Shown in pieces: positions 44,541 to 57,169 of a stretch of 64,000 nt of DNA. Origin of the DNA: Begonia masoniana (taxonomy: Eukaryota; Streptophyta; Magnoliopsida; Cucurbitales; Begoniaceae); assembly GCA_022432975.1 (NCBI GenBank), contig CM039510.1:32333023-32397022 (forward strand), in the 5' to 3' direction. The translations under genes and the position numbers were made by a program. Within the stretch, counting starts at the first letter, position 1. Every line of letters starts with the position of its first letter. The notes below the pieces were generated by a model. The model did no database searches. It was given only the letters and a program-made list of their open reading frames with translations, and was not told the origin of the DNA.

Positions 44541-46836
44541 TTGAAATTTTATCCTCAAAATTGTTACTTGGTTAACTTCTAATTACTCAGCCTCACATTA
44601 TCTAAGTAACGACGCTCACAATACTAACCACGACGCCCTTATGGTCTTACTCACTTTTCGGGCATTGATAGTTTCCTATATATCCAAAGCTTTAAGTCCT
44701 TCTAACTACGCACTTCCAATCGCTCATACATCCACCGACTTCAACTTAACCTTCATCACCTAGACTCTCGAGCTAAGTTCATTCAGTTCCTAACTTTTCT
44801 AATCTCGTGCCATCAACACGTACCTAACCGCATCAAGCCCTCAAAGCTTCTTCAATTCTGTGACACTAAGGACCTGATACGTAGATTTCTCATCCTAATC
44901 CTCCATTTCGAACTCTTCTCTACACTACTATCTCATTTCTAACTTATCACTCTAATGTCATTCTCGTACTCAGGGCCTTAAATACTTAAATCTACTCCTT
45001 TAAGCTTTCAAGGTATCCTCTAAGTTTCCATAATTATGTCAACTACGCTCGTTTTGTCCAACTTTTACATCGCTCATCATCAATCACTAACAAATTCTTA
45101 TGTCTAAACTAATTCGTTAAACTATTCACCCAACACCTTAAAGCGTGCATAAACAATTCGACGTAACTTACGAGTCGAAACTTTCCTAAACCTCCTGATC
45201 TAATCTCAGTTCTAAGCTCACTTGCACAGTCTTCGTGCAAATCTTTCTTCCTTTCATCCAATATGCTCCAAATTCCACAACCTTAACTACTTGACTCTTA
45301 TTTGAACCTTCCATTTAATCTAGTTAATCTTCTCACTTACTTGTATGACACTATCCGAAACCCAAAAATCTACCTAACAGCCCATTTTATCTTACATTAC
45401 ATAGTCTCTATTTCCTCAAGTTGTGATCTACTTCACACACTTAAGTTTATCAACCTTAACCTTAGCTATTTACAAAATCATTGGCTTCGACTTCGTTACA
45501 TACGGGTCGAGCCTTTGAAATTTTCTAATTTAATCTTATTCCTAATACACTTGAATGTTTTTCGTGCAAGATCTCGTTCTCCCCTCCTGATAACTCACCA
45601 ATCCCTCGATTCGCACGACTCCAACATTCGAGCTTAACTTCTATTCTAAACCTTCATTTACTTGAACAATGCTCTACACTTATTCTTAATATCTCACAAG
45701 GACTTCCTCGAAAGTTACTTACTAGTCTACTATTCTGTCATTTCTTCTAGTCAAGTTCTAAATATTTTACTTGGCTTCCTAGCAACGATTCATCTAACAA
45801 TTTTTCTTGTTAGCAAACTTGTTATTGGTAGGTTTACAACCTTAATCCAAATCTCTTAAAATTCCCAAATCTTGTCCTTATCTTTTCCAAAAAATTAGAA
45901 ACATCTCTTCATTAAGGTCTACCCTCCTAGTTCCTCGAGCACTGATGTTTCTACATCCACATCGGAAATAAGCCTCATGTTTGGGGTTCTTAACTTAAAC
46001 TATATCAACTATAGACTCGTCTCTTAACTTTGACGCTAATAACTCAAAGAATCCGAAATCTTTTATCCTCGTTACGTTTCCTATAATTGATACATACTCC
46101 TACTGATTCACCATCCCTTCTATCTCTTATACTCTATCCTATGTCCCTTGGTTAAGTAGTACCTAATTGCCTAACGCATCTACTATTTATTGGTCACCCT
46201 TAACTTCACTAACTCTTCTTTTCTATATAGCATCGGTCATGATCTTTCCACGTATCAATAACTGTCCTTTATTGGTTAGTCCTTTAAGATGGTACCTATC
46301 TCCTAGAGAGCGGCCAAATTATATAACTTGTGTATCACCTTTCGTGTAACCTTGATCCTTTATTATCTCTAAATCTATTAACTTACCAACCTCACTTAGA
46401 TCTCTTTATTTCCCTCATCAATATTGGTTAGCACAAATACTCCTATGTAATCACTCGGATTATACACCCAAGACTTCGTATCGATCAATCACATCATCTT
46501 AGCAAAAGTAAGCAACACATCCCTTGCTCTCTCAATAGTATACTTAAGTTGAGCTCTCGAACATTGCCTTTATCTAAATGCTTCCAACTTCGCGCTAGCC
46601 TAAAATATAAGAATTTCTACTACGTTCCTTTATTCACTTAGACGTACTAGTGGTATCAAAGCAAGGTTACCTATCTTGATGCATACAATCTCCCCCTCCT
46701 TAAATTGAGGTCTACATCATCATGTTTCTAACTCACCATATTCTCTAAACCCTCTATTCTCAAACCTACTTCTAACTAACACACCAATATCGTCTTTAAA
46801 TCGTAACTTTTAACCACAACTCCACTCTATTAACTA
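44541..46836 (-). other. Element E internal region without pol
   Basis: These 2.3 kb lie between gag and the polypurine tract, where protease, RT, RNase H and integrase would normally be. I find no such motif in any frame, only short open frames. The plus strand is C/T-rich and AT-rich, so the minus (element) strand is A/G-rich. There is no sign of a decayed pol. TR-GAG-type elements have this layout. Confidence 0.75.
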
Positions 46837-47859
46837 CTAAAATGAAATTATACCTGGAACCACAAATGGTTGGGTAGCATCCCTATCATTGGTAATAGCA
46901 GTTATCCTTGAAGGACCACTCGGTGGCTTCTTGTTTGGCCCTAAACAATCTCTGGCTCTGTGACCCCTTCTATCGCACCTAAAACATCGGTCCGAATACA
47001 ATCTACATTCCCCGAAATGACCCTTCAGACATGTAGGGCACAGAGGAGCTTGACGAGCTCCTCGGGGTCGTTTGCTCCTATCCTGCACAATCGATAAATC
47101 GTTGGGCCTCCTAATGCCCCTCGCTGGTTGTGGCCTTTCATTAACTGGGGATGGCGGAAGTTCACTGAGGGACCCCTCAACGGACTTCTCTTGACTTTTA
47201 TTCTGAAGTTCTACTTCTAAATCAAAAGCTTGTACAACTACTTCTTCATACGTAGCATCCTGAGCTCCATATATCTTCACGCCCTTAAAGATTTCTTTCT
47301 TTAATCCTAGTACAAAATAATAGATCTTATTTTCCTTCTCCTTCCCTAGATGGCTGATGCAACGGGTTAACGCCTCGAATTCTCTAACAAACTCTGCGAC
47401 CGTACCTGTCTGTCGAAGTTGGGGAAATTCCGACATCTTGTTTGTCCACATAGCTTTGTAGAGATATTCCTCATAAAACAATTCCTTGAATGATCCCCAC
47501 CACATTTTCCCAGCATTAGTCACAGCCTCGACAGTGTCCCACCAAAGTGTTGCATCTCCCTCAAGATGACACGCCGCATATGAAACCTTATCTACCTCTT
47601 TCACATTAATAAGGTCAAACAATCCTTCCATTGCTTGAACCCACCCCTCAGCTTCGATTGGATCTATAACGCATCCATCGAACATTGGAGGTCGAAACTT
47701 CCTAGTTTGTTCACTACCCCAGTTCCTCGAAGTACTACTTTGTCCATTACAATTTCCATCTCGGTTGAGTAAAATCCCTATTTGTTGTGATTGTTGGTGC
47801 GCTATGTTAATAGGCTGGTTAATAGGATTCTCTTCGGGTTGTCTAGGTTCTCTCGGCAT
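46837..47859 (-). CDS. Element E Gag protein
   Basis: An intact frame of 340 codons starts at ATG 47859 (MPREPRQPEENPINQ). An upstream ATG at 47904 precedes the homologous start. It has the gypsy gag core: KFRPPMFDGCVIDPIEAEGW, CHLEGDATLWWDTV, FYEEYLYKAMWTNKMSEF and LRQTGTVAEFVREFEAL. It ends with a CCHC knuckle (CFRCDRRGHRARDC, about 46946-46987). The frame terminates at the gag-protease junction, before any DTG motif. It would make a capsid/nucleocapsid precursor only. The absence of stops in a long gag beside a missing pol suggests selection or a recent origin. Confidence 0.9.
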   Translation of the reverse strand: MPREPRQPEENPINQPINIAHQQSQQIGILLNRDGNCNGQSSTSRNWGSEQTRKFRPPMFDGCVIDPIEAEGWVQAMEGLFDLINVKEVDKVSYAACHLEGDATLWWDTVEAVTNAGKMWWGSFKELFYEEYLYKAMWTNKMSEFPQLRQTGTVAEFVREFEALTRCISHLGKEKENKIYYFVLGLKKEIFKGVKIYGAQDATYEEVVVQAFDLEVELQNKSQEKSVEGSLSELPPSPVNERPQPARGIRRPNDLSIVQDRSKRPRGARQAPLCPTCLKGHFGECRLYSDRCFRCDRRGHRARDCLGPNKKPPSGPSRITAITNDRDATQPFVVPGIISF

Positions 47860-48009
47860 TTTCTTGTTCCTAGACACATTAAGAAACACACACAAAATAA
47901 ACATCTATGAATCATACTTAAACTTAAACACTTACAGTCGATGGAGAGTCCTCGTGCGGTGGTTTGTGTTTGGCAGGTGGTCTATTGAATCGCTTTTAAA
48001 ACCCGGTCG

Positions 48010-48023
48010 CTCTGATATCATAG
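48010..48023 (-). other. Primer binding site of element E
   Basis: On the minus strand CTATGATATCAGAG follows the 5' LTR. The initiator-Met-tRNA complement TGGTATCAGAG is present with one change (TGATATCAGAG). Confidence 0.78.
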
Positions 48024-48024
48024 T

Positions 48025-50799
48025 TGTGACTGCCCTAACCTAGTCAGGGCCGTCACGGACTTGCCGTGACGTAATCTTAAATTAAGCCCTCGAAGTTCAC
48101 GTAAAACTTTTCATTTTTCCTCAACACTCTAAAAATAAAACAGACATAGACGAATGACCCACATCAAACGACCCTTTAGAATCTACTTAGGCTTAAACAT
48201 GTTGGGCGTAAAGTTCGTCGACTTTTAAAACATTAAAACGAGGTGAAAACCATTTTTCGATAAATTTCGACTCAGCTTTTGGGTCCTTAAAATCCTTTAA
48301 AATACGTGAGGGTCACTCATAAAATACGTTTAAAAAGTATCGTAAAAGGACGGGTCGAAACGTGTTTTGAAAAGTCAACTTTAAAAAAATTTCATGTTGG
48401 GGTCACGTGTGGCACGCACTCAGACATTGCGCTCACCGCGCGCGTATCGCCCACCCGAGTGCACGCAGCGCCAAGGTGGCGTGCGCGCTGGGCAACTCCC
48501 CATGTGCCACGAACGTGCCAAAGCCGATTGATAGACAAAAACGCCGATCGATCGACGACTTCTGATGATTTTCGACCAAAAATCATCAGAAACGCCGATC
48601 GATCGCCCCTCGGGCGCGATCGATCGGCTGAGCGCACCCTCGGGCGTGCACACCTTGCGGGTGCGTGCGCCACACGCAGTAAGTGCGCCACCAGCGCACC
48701 TTTTGGCTCATTTTCACACTTAACCATTTTTTTTTTCATTTCTACCACCTACTCCTCACATTAAACTTCGCTAAAACCTTTCTCAACAACTTTAAACACA
48801 AAATACATCAAAACCCCCGAAAACCCGACTCAAAAACGTATCCAAAAACGTATTTAAAATTCACGAACACAAACTGCATGGATCGCTCTAAAAACCAAGC
48901 ATATCCCTACACGTTTAAAATACCCAAAATAATCCCATAACATTCTCACAAAATCATCGATTCCTATTCAAATTCAATGAACCGATAACAATACTAAACC
49001 TTTTTCATCAATGTCAAAATACAGGCAACGAGAGTTCGCAAATCATCACTAAGGCAGACCCATAACAAATCTAACTCCAAAACATCAAAAACTCTGAGAC
49101 ATTCACTAAACAACCAAAATCATTTTCAACTAACCCACACCTATCATACACCCCTACATTTACCAAAACATTGCTGGGAGCACGCCCACGGGTCAATAAA
49201 CCTGGCCAAAACACGCCCCACCGCCACGAGCTCCGCCCATCGACCATCTATGCCTGATCATCGGGAGGAAGTTCCTCACCTTCGTTCGTCACCTACATCA
49301 TACGATAAACACATTAAGCCTAATGCTTAGCAAGAGAATGTACTATACTTAACATATGCATGAATGCATGAATTTCATAAAACATATTCATTTACTTGTT
49401 CTTATCATTTTCACTTAACATGGATTAAGGAGGGGATCGTGCTGGGGAGTAGGCAGGCATGTGTACATGGTCCTAAAGGACAGTATTCATGGTCCAATGC
49501 ATGGTCCCTCGAGATAGACAGTTTTGTTATCATGGCCATACTGCCCCAACCCACATTTAATCATTACGTACATTTCAATTTCATGCATGTAAAACATTTT
49601 GTATGTCATTGGAGCAAACATGATGCATGAGGAATTTACGCATAACATATCATCAAACAATTCACGAACGTACATGAACATACTTTACTTGAACGAACCT
49701 AACAAGCAGTTAATAACTAACACCCTAGGTTACCCGACTCGTTAAACCCCATAATCAGAAAATCATCATCAAAGCACAAAAACCTAGCATCAACACGATG
49801 TAGTGCCTTAAGGACCGGAAACCTAGCACCCACTTACCTGGTGTCCTTAGCAATGCCGAGCACCGTCCGAAAGTCGTGTCCACCTAATGCATTCCACAAA
49901 TCCATCATTAAAATCGATCCTATATAAAAAAATTCCAAGACTAAACTAAGCTTCTAGCCAAAGCGATTTCTCTAAAACTTGAATTAAAGTCTTTTGGGCA
50001 TTTCATCGAGCACGTTATGCTCACAAATTTTCCAACAAGCACTAATTGACATCTATACCGTTTAACCTTCGATTTCAACCTAACTATCGATAAATACTCT
50101 TAATCTACCATCAAAGATCATAATTACAGCAACCCAAATAATTTCTAACATGAAACTACAATTTATCAAAACCCTAATCGAACATCCTAATCGAAAACAA
50201 CTCTAAAAACCGAGACCAAGAACTTGGGTTAGTAGAGTCTTACCTAGAACGTCTAATGGGGAAGAAAAATTGAAGAAGAAATTGCCCAAGAAGGAAGGAT
50301 GATCGGTCGATTGGAGAATAGTGAGAGGGAGAGAAAATTGTGAAAAGGGAGAAGGGGGGAAAAAGGGCTTGCGTGATCTGGAGAAAACAGCGAGGGGAGG
50401 GAGAGGTTTTTGATGATTTTTAATAATTTTGTCTTGGCAAATTACTTTTTTGCCCATCTCTCAATCCTTTAGCTTAATTCATTATTTCGTCTATCGATTT
50501 AATTTTTCTGATATTTTCTTGTTTCTTCAAATATTCCAATTTATTCCTAGGGTTCTAATGAAACTTCTCATCCGCAAAACGAACATAATTTACTATTTTT
50601 ACGAATCAAAACACTATAGTGGAAAAATTGAAACTCGGCGTTACGCTATCAATTGAAATTTCTAAAAATTTCCTCATTCCTCTAAAATCTTCATAATTTC
50701 CTAGGGCTCTAATAAAATCTCCCGCTTACAAAATGGGTCCATATCTATTATTTACAAAAATGCCCCTAAAGCAGAAACCCCAAAAATATGGGCGTTACA
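48025..50799 (-). mobile_element. Element E, 5' LTR (minus-strand element)
   Basis: On the minus strand the LTR starts TGTAACGCCCATA at 50799 and ends GGCAGTCACA at 48025. It matches the other E LTR, with substitutions and indels; the CTGCTGCATGCA block is missing. The mini-exon-like segment is 49838-49883 (46 nt). The donor GTAAGT and the downstream TTAGGCTTAAT/TGTAG|GTGACGA block are conserved. GTTAT follows at 50800-50804. The divergence between the LTRs suggests an older insertion than C. Confidence 0.92.
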
Positions 50800-51175
50800 G
50801 TTATGATGGCCGAATTTGAGAGGCAATAAAATGGAAGAAATGCAAATGATAAATGACAAGATGGAAGTAGAATGAAGTGTGTAAAAATAGTGAAGAGAAA
50901 ATGTAAGGAGATGAAGAGAAAATGCAAGAAATAAAAGTGAAGTGTGTGGAAGTGATGGCCGAAAATAAAGAGGTGAAATGTGTGAACGGAAATGATAAAA
51001 TGGATACCTTTGGCGGACCCGAGGAGCTATCTCATGTTTGAGCTCTCGGGTGCATGTTTTCTCGGAGAAAACGACCACCGTAGGCCTAGGTTTTCTTTCT
51101 CGAAGCCCTTACTCTCAAGAGAGCAAGGTGAGGGAAAATAAGAGCTAGCCTAGCAACCTTGAGCTAGGATAGCAA
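50800..51175. other. Insertion flank of element E, unassigned
   Basis: This AT- and purine-rich sequence continues the sequence left of 41713 across the GTTAT duplication. GGCCGAAAATAAAGAG near 50958 resembles 41645-41660, so the flanks may be diverged copies of one repeat. I see no coding motif. A palindrome-like GAGCTCTCGGGTGC region lies near 51035. The junction to fragment F near 51176 shows no clean terminus. Confidence 0.5.
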
Positions 51176-53231
51176 TTGAGGACCACTCCACTCGATAGAA
51201 ATCGAGGACACACCCGATGCCATCACATCTGGGATTGCCCAATGCCCGACACGAGACCGAATTATGCCGTGCATAGAGTTTTTGCAATGATAGAGGATGA
51301 TGATGACGCCCAGCACACAGCGATCACTGGTACAATTTTAATCTGTAATTTACCTGCCTATACTTTGTTGGACAAGGGGGCCACACATTCGTTTGTGGCA
51401 ATGAATTTCGTGGATAGGGAGAATTTAAGTATTGTGCCGTCAGATCAGCACTACAGTGTCATGCTACCATCCGAAGAGTTTATGCACTCCGAGCGGGCAG
51501 TGCAAGGCGATATAGTGTCAGTAGAGGACCAGAAATTGTATGCCAATCTTATCATTATCGATATGAAAGGATACGATGTAATTCTGGAATGGACTGGCTG
51601 TTTAAACATTTTGCCACCATTAACTGTAGGTTCGGGCTTGTGTCCTTTAAGCGCCCGAATGAGAAAGAGTTCTCCTATCATGCTATACCAAAAGAACACT
51701 CTATGCCTATTGTATCCTCCTTAGAAGCTCAAAGGCTGATAAGGTCGGGATGTGCCGGATTTCTAGCCTATGTGGTAGATGCTCAAAGGCAAGGTGAGGT
51801 GGAACTCCAAAACATTCCGGTTGTTGAAAACTTCCCAGAGGTCTTCTTGGACGACCTGCCGGGATTACCACCGGATCGTGAGATTGAGTTCGAGATTGAG
51901 GTGTGTCCTGGTGCTGAACCGGTATCAAAGAATTCGTACCGTATGACGCCAATAAAGCTGAAAGAGTTGAAGACTCAGCTAAAGGAACTAGTGGACAAGG
52001 GCTTTGTACGCCCTAGTTTCTCTATGTGGGGCGCTCCTGTCTTGTTCGTTACGAAGAAGGATGGGTCCCTACGCATGTGTATTGATTACCGTGACCTGAA
52101 GAAGTTAACCATCAAGAATAAGTACACGTTGCCGAGGATCGACGATCTATTTGACCAGCTGCAAAGGGCTCGGGTATTCTCAAAAATTGATTTACGCTCT
52201 GGTTATTACCAGTTGAGGTCATAGCTGACGATATTCCAAAGATCGCATTCAGGACCTGATACGAACACTATGAGTTCTTGGTGATGTCGTTTGGGTTGAC
52301 TAATGCCCTAGCGGCATTTATGGACTTGATGAAAAAGATATTCCAGGATTTTCTAGACAAATTTGTGATCGTCTTCATCGACGACATCCTGGTTTGTTCC
52401 AGGAGTGAAGCAGAACACGAGGAGCATTTGGGGTTTGTGCTCTCGACGTTGAGACAACAATTATACGCCAAGCTGTCAAAATGTGAATTTTGGTTGAGCA
52501 GGATTAATTTCCTAGGACACGTGGTGTCTGCAGAAGGAGCCTCAGTAGATCCGGCCAAGATTCAGGTTGTGAAAGACTGGCCGAGGCCGAGAAATGCCAG
52601 TGAAGTACAAAGTTTTATCGGGCTAGCTGGTTATTACAGAAAGTTTATCAAGGAATTTTCTGTGATAGCAAAGCCTATGACCAGCTTAACAAAAGATATC
52701 AAGTTCAAGTGGTCCGAAGTGTGTGAAGAGAGTTTTCAGACACTCAAGTAGAAATTAACAACTGCTCCTCTGTTGGTATTGCCGGTTGAAGACGACAAAT
52801 TCAGTGTGTACTGCGATGTGTCAAAGGTTAGTTTGGGATGCGTACTAATGCAAGAAGGAAAAGTGGTGGCGTACGCTCTAGACAATTAAAGAACCACGAG
52901 CAAAACTACCTTACTCATGACCTTGAGTTAGCGGCAGTTATTTTTGCACTGAAAGTATGGAGACACCACTTGTATGAACAATCATGTGAGATGTTTTCAT
53001 ATCACAAAAGCTTGAAGTATATGTTTACTCAGAAGGAGTTAAACATGAGGCAACGGCGGTGGCTCGAGTTTGTGAAAGACTATGATATCGAGATTAAATA
53101 CCACACGAGAAAAGCTAACGTGGTAGCCGATGCATTGAGCAGGATGCCAGCTGCTATGCAACCAACTCTGTCAACCGTATCGATGCCTTTGAGGGCAGAA
53201 ATTCAGAAGTTCGGTATGGAGATAGTTTCTG
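51176..53231 (+). pseudogene. Gypsy fragment F: end of gag, protease, RT, RNase H
   Basis: The fragment starts at the last part of a gag knuckle (HIWDCPMPDTRP). The protease reads [14 protein letters not shown], so the catalytic D-T/S-G is D-K-G. The RT opens at 51589 with [13 protein letters not shown] and [19 protein letters not shown], then breaks near 52217. It resumes at 52278 with [12 protein letters not shown] and [13 protein letters not shown]. RNase H parts lie at 52752-53150 ([32 protein letters not shown]). Frameshifts or stops occur near 51575, 52217, 52258, 52750 and 52880. The coding end is cut by the LTR of G at 53232. Its nearest relative here is element A. Confidence 0.88.
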
Positions 53232-55404
53232 TGTAGCATCCGGTTTCATTGAGCCAATTTATTTTGTTAACTAGAAGTGAATATTTTATAGGTGAAATTG
53301 GGGTGGGGGGGAATTAGTGATTAGGCTAATGAGTGACTAGGTGGGGGCATAATGGTAAATTGAGTTATAAAGTGGATAACCTATTTATGGGAAGAGGTTC
53401 TACGTTTAATGCACTGTAGCCGCCACTATTTCCTATTTTTCCTCTTTGGGTTTTCAACTCAAGCAGCAGAGCTCTCTAGGCGATTCTTCTACTTGATTCT
53501 TCTCCAAACTAGGTGAGTCCTATTTCGATTTCTTGCTGTACTAGTAGCTATCGATGATTAGGGAGAGTATAAATGTGAGTTTTGTGAATGCCGTATGGGT
53601 GAGCTAGTTCGGGTCTGTGGTAAATCAAGAATGCTCAATGAACTAAGCTTCCAAACTTGTGTCTCTTGAATCTAGCGGTTTAGAATGGAGTTTAGAGAAA
53701 GTCTAATATATGTTCTGTCTATAGCTTTAGGTTTGAGTAAGCTCCCGAGGTAGTCTTCCACCCAATACTTTTCAGGAGACCAGGTAAGTGAAGTAATCTT
53801 GTGCCTTCGGGCCTACATCACAAAACAGTAGGATTGTGTATGCTTGAATGTGTTTGTATTTCATGCATCATATTTTGAAAGTATGCGTAAATGAATTTAC
53901 ATGAAATGGCATGGTAAGGAATGAACAGACTGTAACAGTTGTTAAGGGAACTAATCCGCCCCTTAATCAAGAGAGAGAATGTATGACTTTGAGAGAAGTG
54001 ATCCAACTCCCAATTTCACAGGGGGATCTGAATAGTTGTTAAGGGAACTAATCCGCCCCTTAATCGAGAGAGAGGATGTATGACTTTGGGAGAAGTGATC
54101 CAACTCCCAATTTCAGAGGGGGATCAGATCAGAAACGAATGCATATGCAACTGAGATAAGAAAGTAGAAACTGCATGTTTAGGAATTTATGTTTCAGCAT
54201 TCCATTTCATTACTGCTTTACTTACTTAGCATTAGGCTAATAGATGTGTTTTGTGATGTAGGTGAAGAAGTGACAGCAGGTGTGTTCTCTGAGTTTGTTG
54301 AGAACTAGGCAGGTTGGAGGGGTGCATTCATGCACCGATCTGGCAACTGATGGGGCGGTTTAACTGGTGTCAGTAGATGAGAAGGTTCGGTGAACCATGA
54401 TTCAATTTAAGTATGTTGAGAGTTTTTATGACGGTGGTAGTTTTGATGTTTTGAATACAATTTGAGACTTTTCTGATAATGACACTCCGTTGGTTGTAAT
54501 AGTGGTTTTTACCAAATTTTGAAGTAATACACGGATTTAAGTAGTTTTGAATGGTTTTTAGTAAAATGCTCAAGTTCTTTTGGTAGTCGGAGTTTTCTTT
54601 GTTTAGAGTGAAATTGTTGCCATGCTGTTTTGTTGAGTGTTTTTGATTTATCGGTAGATAATGTCTATCGACAGATGTTGAGTATTTTTGATCTATCGAT
54701 AGATGATGTCTATCGGCAGATGTTGAATATTTTTGGTCTATTGGTGGATTTAGTCCATCGGTAGAAGCCGAGAGTTTTGTTTATCGGTGAATGTAATCAA
54801 TCGGTGGATGTGAGTATTAGAATTTGTCGTTTTGTGACCGGGTGATGTCGAGTATTATATCTATCGGAAGATGTAGGAAGAAATTTGTCTTTTTGCGATC
54901 GATTGATGTTAATTGAGGATTTTGTCACCTATTGACCGGATGACGCAACTTGTTCTATCAGTTGATGTGTGCAGCCGACGCATCGTGGGCAAATGTGAGC
55001 AGAAGACGTGTGAAGTCGACGTGTCGATTCTGTCTCTGCTTTCACCGCTGGCACTGTTCGGCGGTAGAAGCCTTCTGTTTATGTTTCTGCCTCTACCGTT
55101 GACTTTGTTCAGCGGAAGATGCGTTTGACTTTTTACGAACTTTAAGTATTTCACGCTTAAGCCTTCGTTTCTTTTGGCTGAATTATTTCTTAATATTATA
55201 GCTGATTATTCAAACGTTGTTTCATAGTTTTGCTCAACTCTGTTCTGCTCAAATGATTTTTCCGCTGCAAAAATTTTCAATGCTTACCTACTAAAATGTC
55301 AGTTTTTGTCCATTGAGTGAAGTTTTAGAATTTTCTCAAAAATCCTATAGCTCGGTTCAGTATCTTGTGTAGCGAACTGAGTTCAGAAAACTCGGGGCGT
55401 TACA
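53232..55404 (+). mobile_element. Element G, 5' LTR
   Basis: The LTR runs from TGTAGCATCCGG to CTCGGGGCGTTACA. It is related to the B LTR (for example CTCTCTAGGCGATTC in the leader, CCTTCGGGCCTACATCAC, and TTAGCATTAGGCTAATAG). The leader ends CTAG|GTGAGT at 53512/53513. The mini-exon-like segment is 53731-53783 (53 nt), between GCTTTAG and GTAAGT. GATGTAG|GTGAAG ends the second putative intron at 54261 (478 nt). Two copies of a 97-bp repeat lie within that intron at 53938-54130. ATCGGTAGATG-type repeats lie at 54650-54900. The element's right end is beyond the gap, so its duplication (TTCTG on the left) is untestable. Confidence 0.92.
53938..54130 (+). repeat. Two tandem 97-bp units in G 5' LTR
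   Basis: The copies begin GTTGTTAAGGGAACTAATCC at 53938 and 54035 and contain GTATGACTTTG and GTGATCCAACTCCCAATTTC. They are homologous to the 96-bp pair in the B LTR, but have diverged as families. Confidence 0.9.
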
Positions 55405-55407
55405 ATA

Positions 55408-55418
55408 TGGTATCAGAG
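55408..55418 (+). other. Primer binding site of element G
   Basis: TGGTATCAGAG lies three bases after the 5' LTR, as in element B. Confidence 0.92.
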
Positions 55419-55559
55419 ACATTCTGTTAAAACGTTCAAAAGATTACTCATCAGTGCCGATCGTCGCATGGGAGCACTCCAACAACTGTAAGTGTTTATG
55501 TGAGCCTTAGTTATTAGATGTTTATGAGAGTAGTTAATCCTGAGCAGGAATCTAGTAAT

Positions 55560-57130
55560 ATGTCTAGACGACCAGGAAGACCAAGAGTACCAAGAGAGAT
55601 ACCGAATTCGGGACGTGAAGAAGATCCTAGCGTGATTAGGCAGCTGACAGATTTGGTGCGTCAGCAAACAGACCTAGTGCGTCAGCAGTCCGATCAGTTA
55701 GGAGTGCTGTTGAACTGAGAGGTACAGGGAAGTGCTAACTCGAGTTCTAGCAATGAACATTCTGGAGATAGATTCAGGACGCTACGACCACCCACGTTTG
55801 ATGGACAGTCATCTGATCCGGGTATTGCTGAAGGGTGGCTTAGGAAGATTGAGAGTATGTTTAGGTGTGCCAACATTGGAAAAGGAGACAAGGTCACGTT
55901 GGCAACATTTCATTTGGCTGGTGATGCTTAACTCTGGTGGGAAACAATAGAGACCACCACTGATGTTTTGGCGATGACTTGGTCACAATTCAAGGACATT
56001 TTCTATGAGAAGTATTTTATCAGCACTGTCCAAACTGCAAAGAAGTTGGAATTTCTGAACTTGAAGCAGACATGGTCTGTGGCCGAGTACAGTAGGCAAT
56101 TCGAGTCCCTTTCCAGGTTTGCTGGACATTTTGCTTACAGGGACGAGGATAAGGTGTTCAAATTTGTGCATGAGCTGAAGCCGGAAATTTACCGAGGAGT
56201 TAAATTTTGTTGTATTAAAGGCTTGTCATTCAGCGAAGTTTTGTCCACTGCTCTGGAGGTGGAAGAAGCTGAAAGGAAGTGTGCTGGACCAAAGGAGGTC
56301 CCACAAAAGTTTGTCCAGCCACACCAACAAAGAGGAATGAAGAGGCCAAGTGAAGGCCAGAATAGCCAAGGAACAGGAGGGAAAATACATAATGCCAGGA
56401 AATTTCCCCAGTGTCCTAAGTGTTTGAAGAACCACCCGGGCGAGTGCAGATTGGGCTTTGGGAAGTGTTTCAACTGTGAGGAGATTGGACACACGATCAA
56501 AGAATACCCGAAGCCTAAAATCACCAAATGCTACAATTGTAACAAAGTCGGGCATATTAGCAGAGACTGCCCAGCTTCTAAGAGTGGCCCTGCTATGATT
56601 AAACCGAAGATATTCTCCATGATGGAGTCGGGTGAGGAACAGCCCGCTGTTGTATCAGGTACTATATTGATCAACTCTATACCCACTTTTACTTTAATAG
56701 ATTCTGGTGCAAGACATTCATTTATAGCATCTGCATTTGCTGTTAAGCTAGATGTACAACCTATGCCATCTGAACATATGTTTAATGTCACGTTACCCTC
56801 TGGTGAATGCATGCACTCTAGCCGAGTGATGCTTAATAGTGTGGTGATAGTGGAAAACAAGAATTTACCTACTGATCTCATTATTATGGATATAATGGGA
56901 TTTGATGTAATCCTAGGGATGGACTGGTTGTAAGCATTATGCCACAATTGATTGTAAGACTGGAATAGTTAGCTTCCAACCCCCTGGTAGTTTGAAACAT
57001 ACCTTTAAAGCTTCAAAGAATAGTAAGGAAATGTCTGTGATGACTTCTATTAACACTAGACCTTCCCCATGTGGAGAGTATTTGTGCTTCTTAGCTAGCA
57101 TTTTAGACACACAACTTGTAGGGAGACAAG
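55560..57130 (+). pseudogene. Element G gag and protease, with stop codons
   Basis: It starts [16 protein letters not shown] at 55560, matching B. In-frame stops interrupt it near 55718 (TGA) and 55928 (TAA), although the same frame stays homologous to B. From 55968 the gag is open to 56933. The first knuckle, CFNCEEIGHTIKEYP, has lost its last Cys (now Tyr); the second, CYNCNKVGHISRDC, is intact. The protease reads FTLIDSGARHSFIAS, keeping DSG but changing the following Thr to Arg. A stop at 56931 follows a local deletion. The family is that of element B. Confidence 0.88.
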
Positions 57131-57169
57131 TCCTCAAAATGTCTTAGTCGTCCAAGACCTTCCAGAAGT

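Noticed and set aside
45302..46349. Plus-strand frames in the internal region of element E
   Set aside because: They are on the non-element strand, are low-complexity Leu/Ser/Ile-rich, and show no motif.
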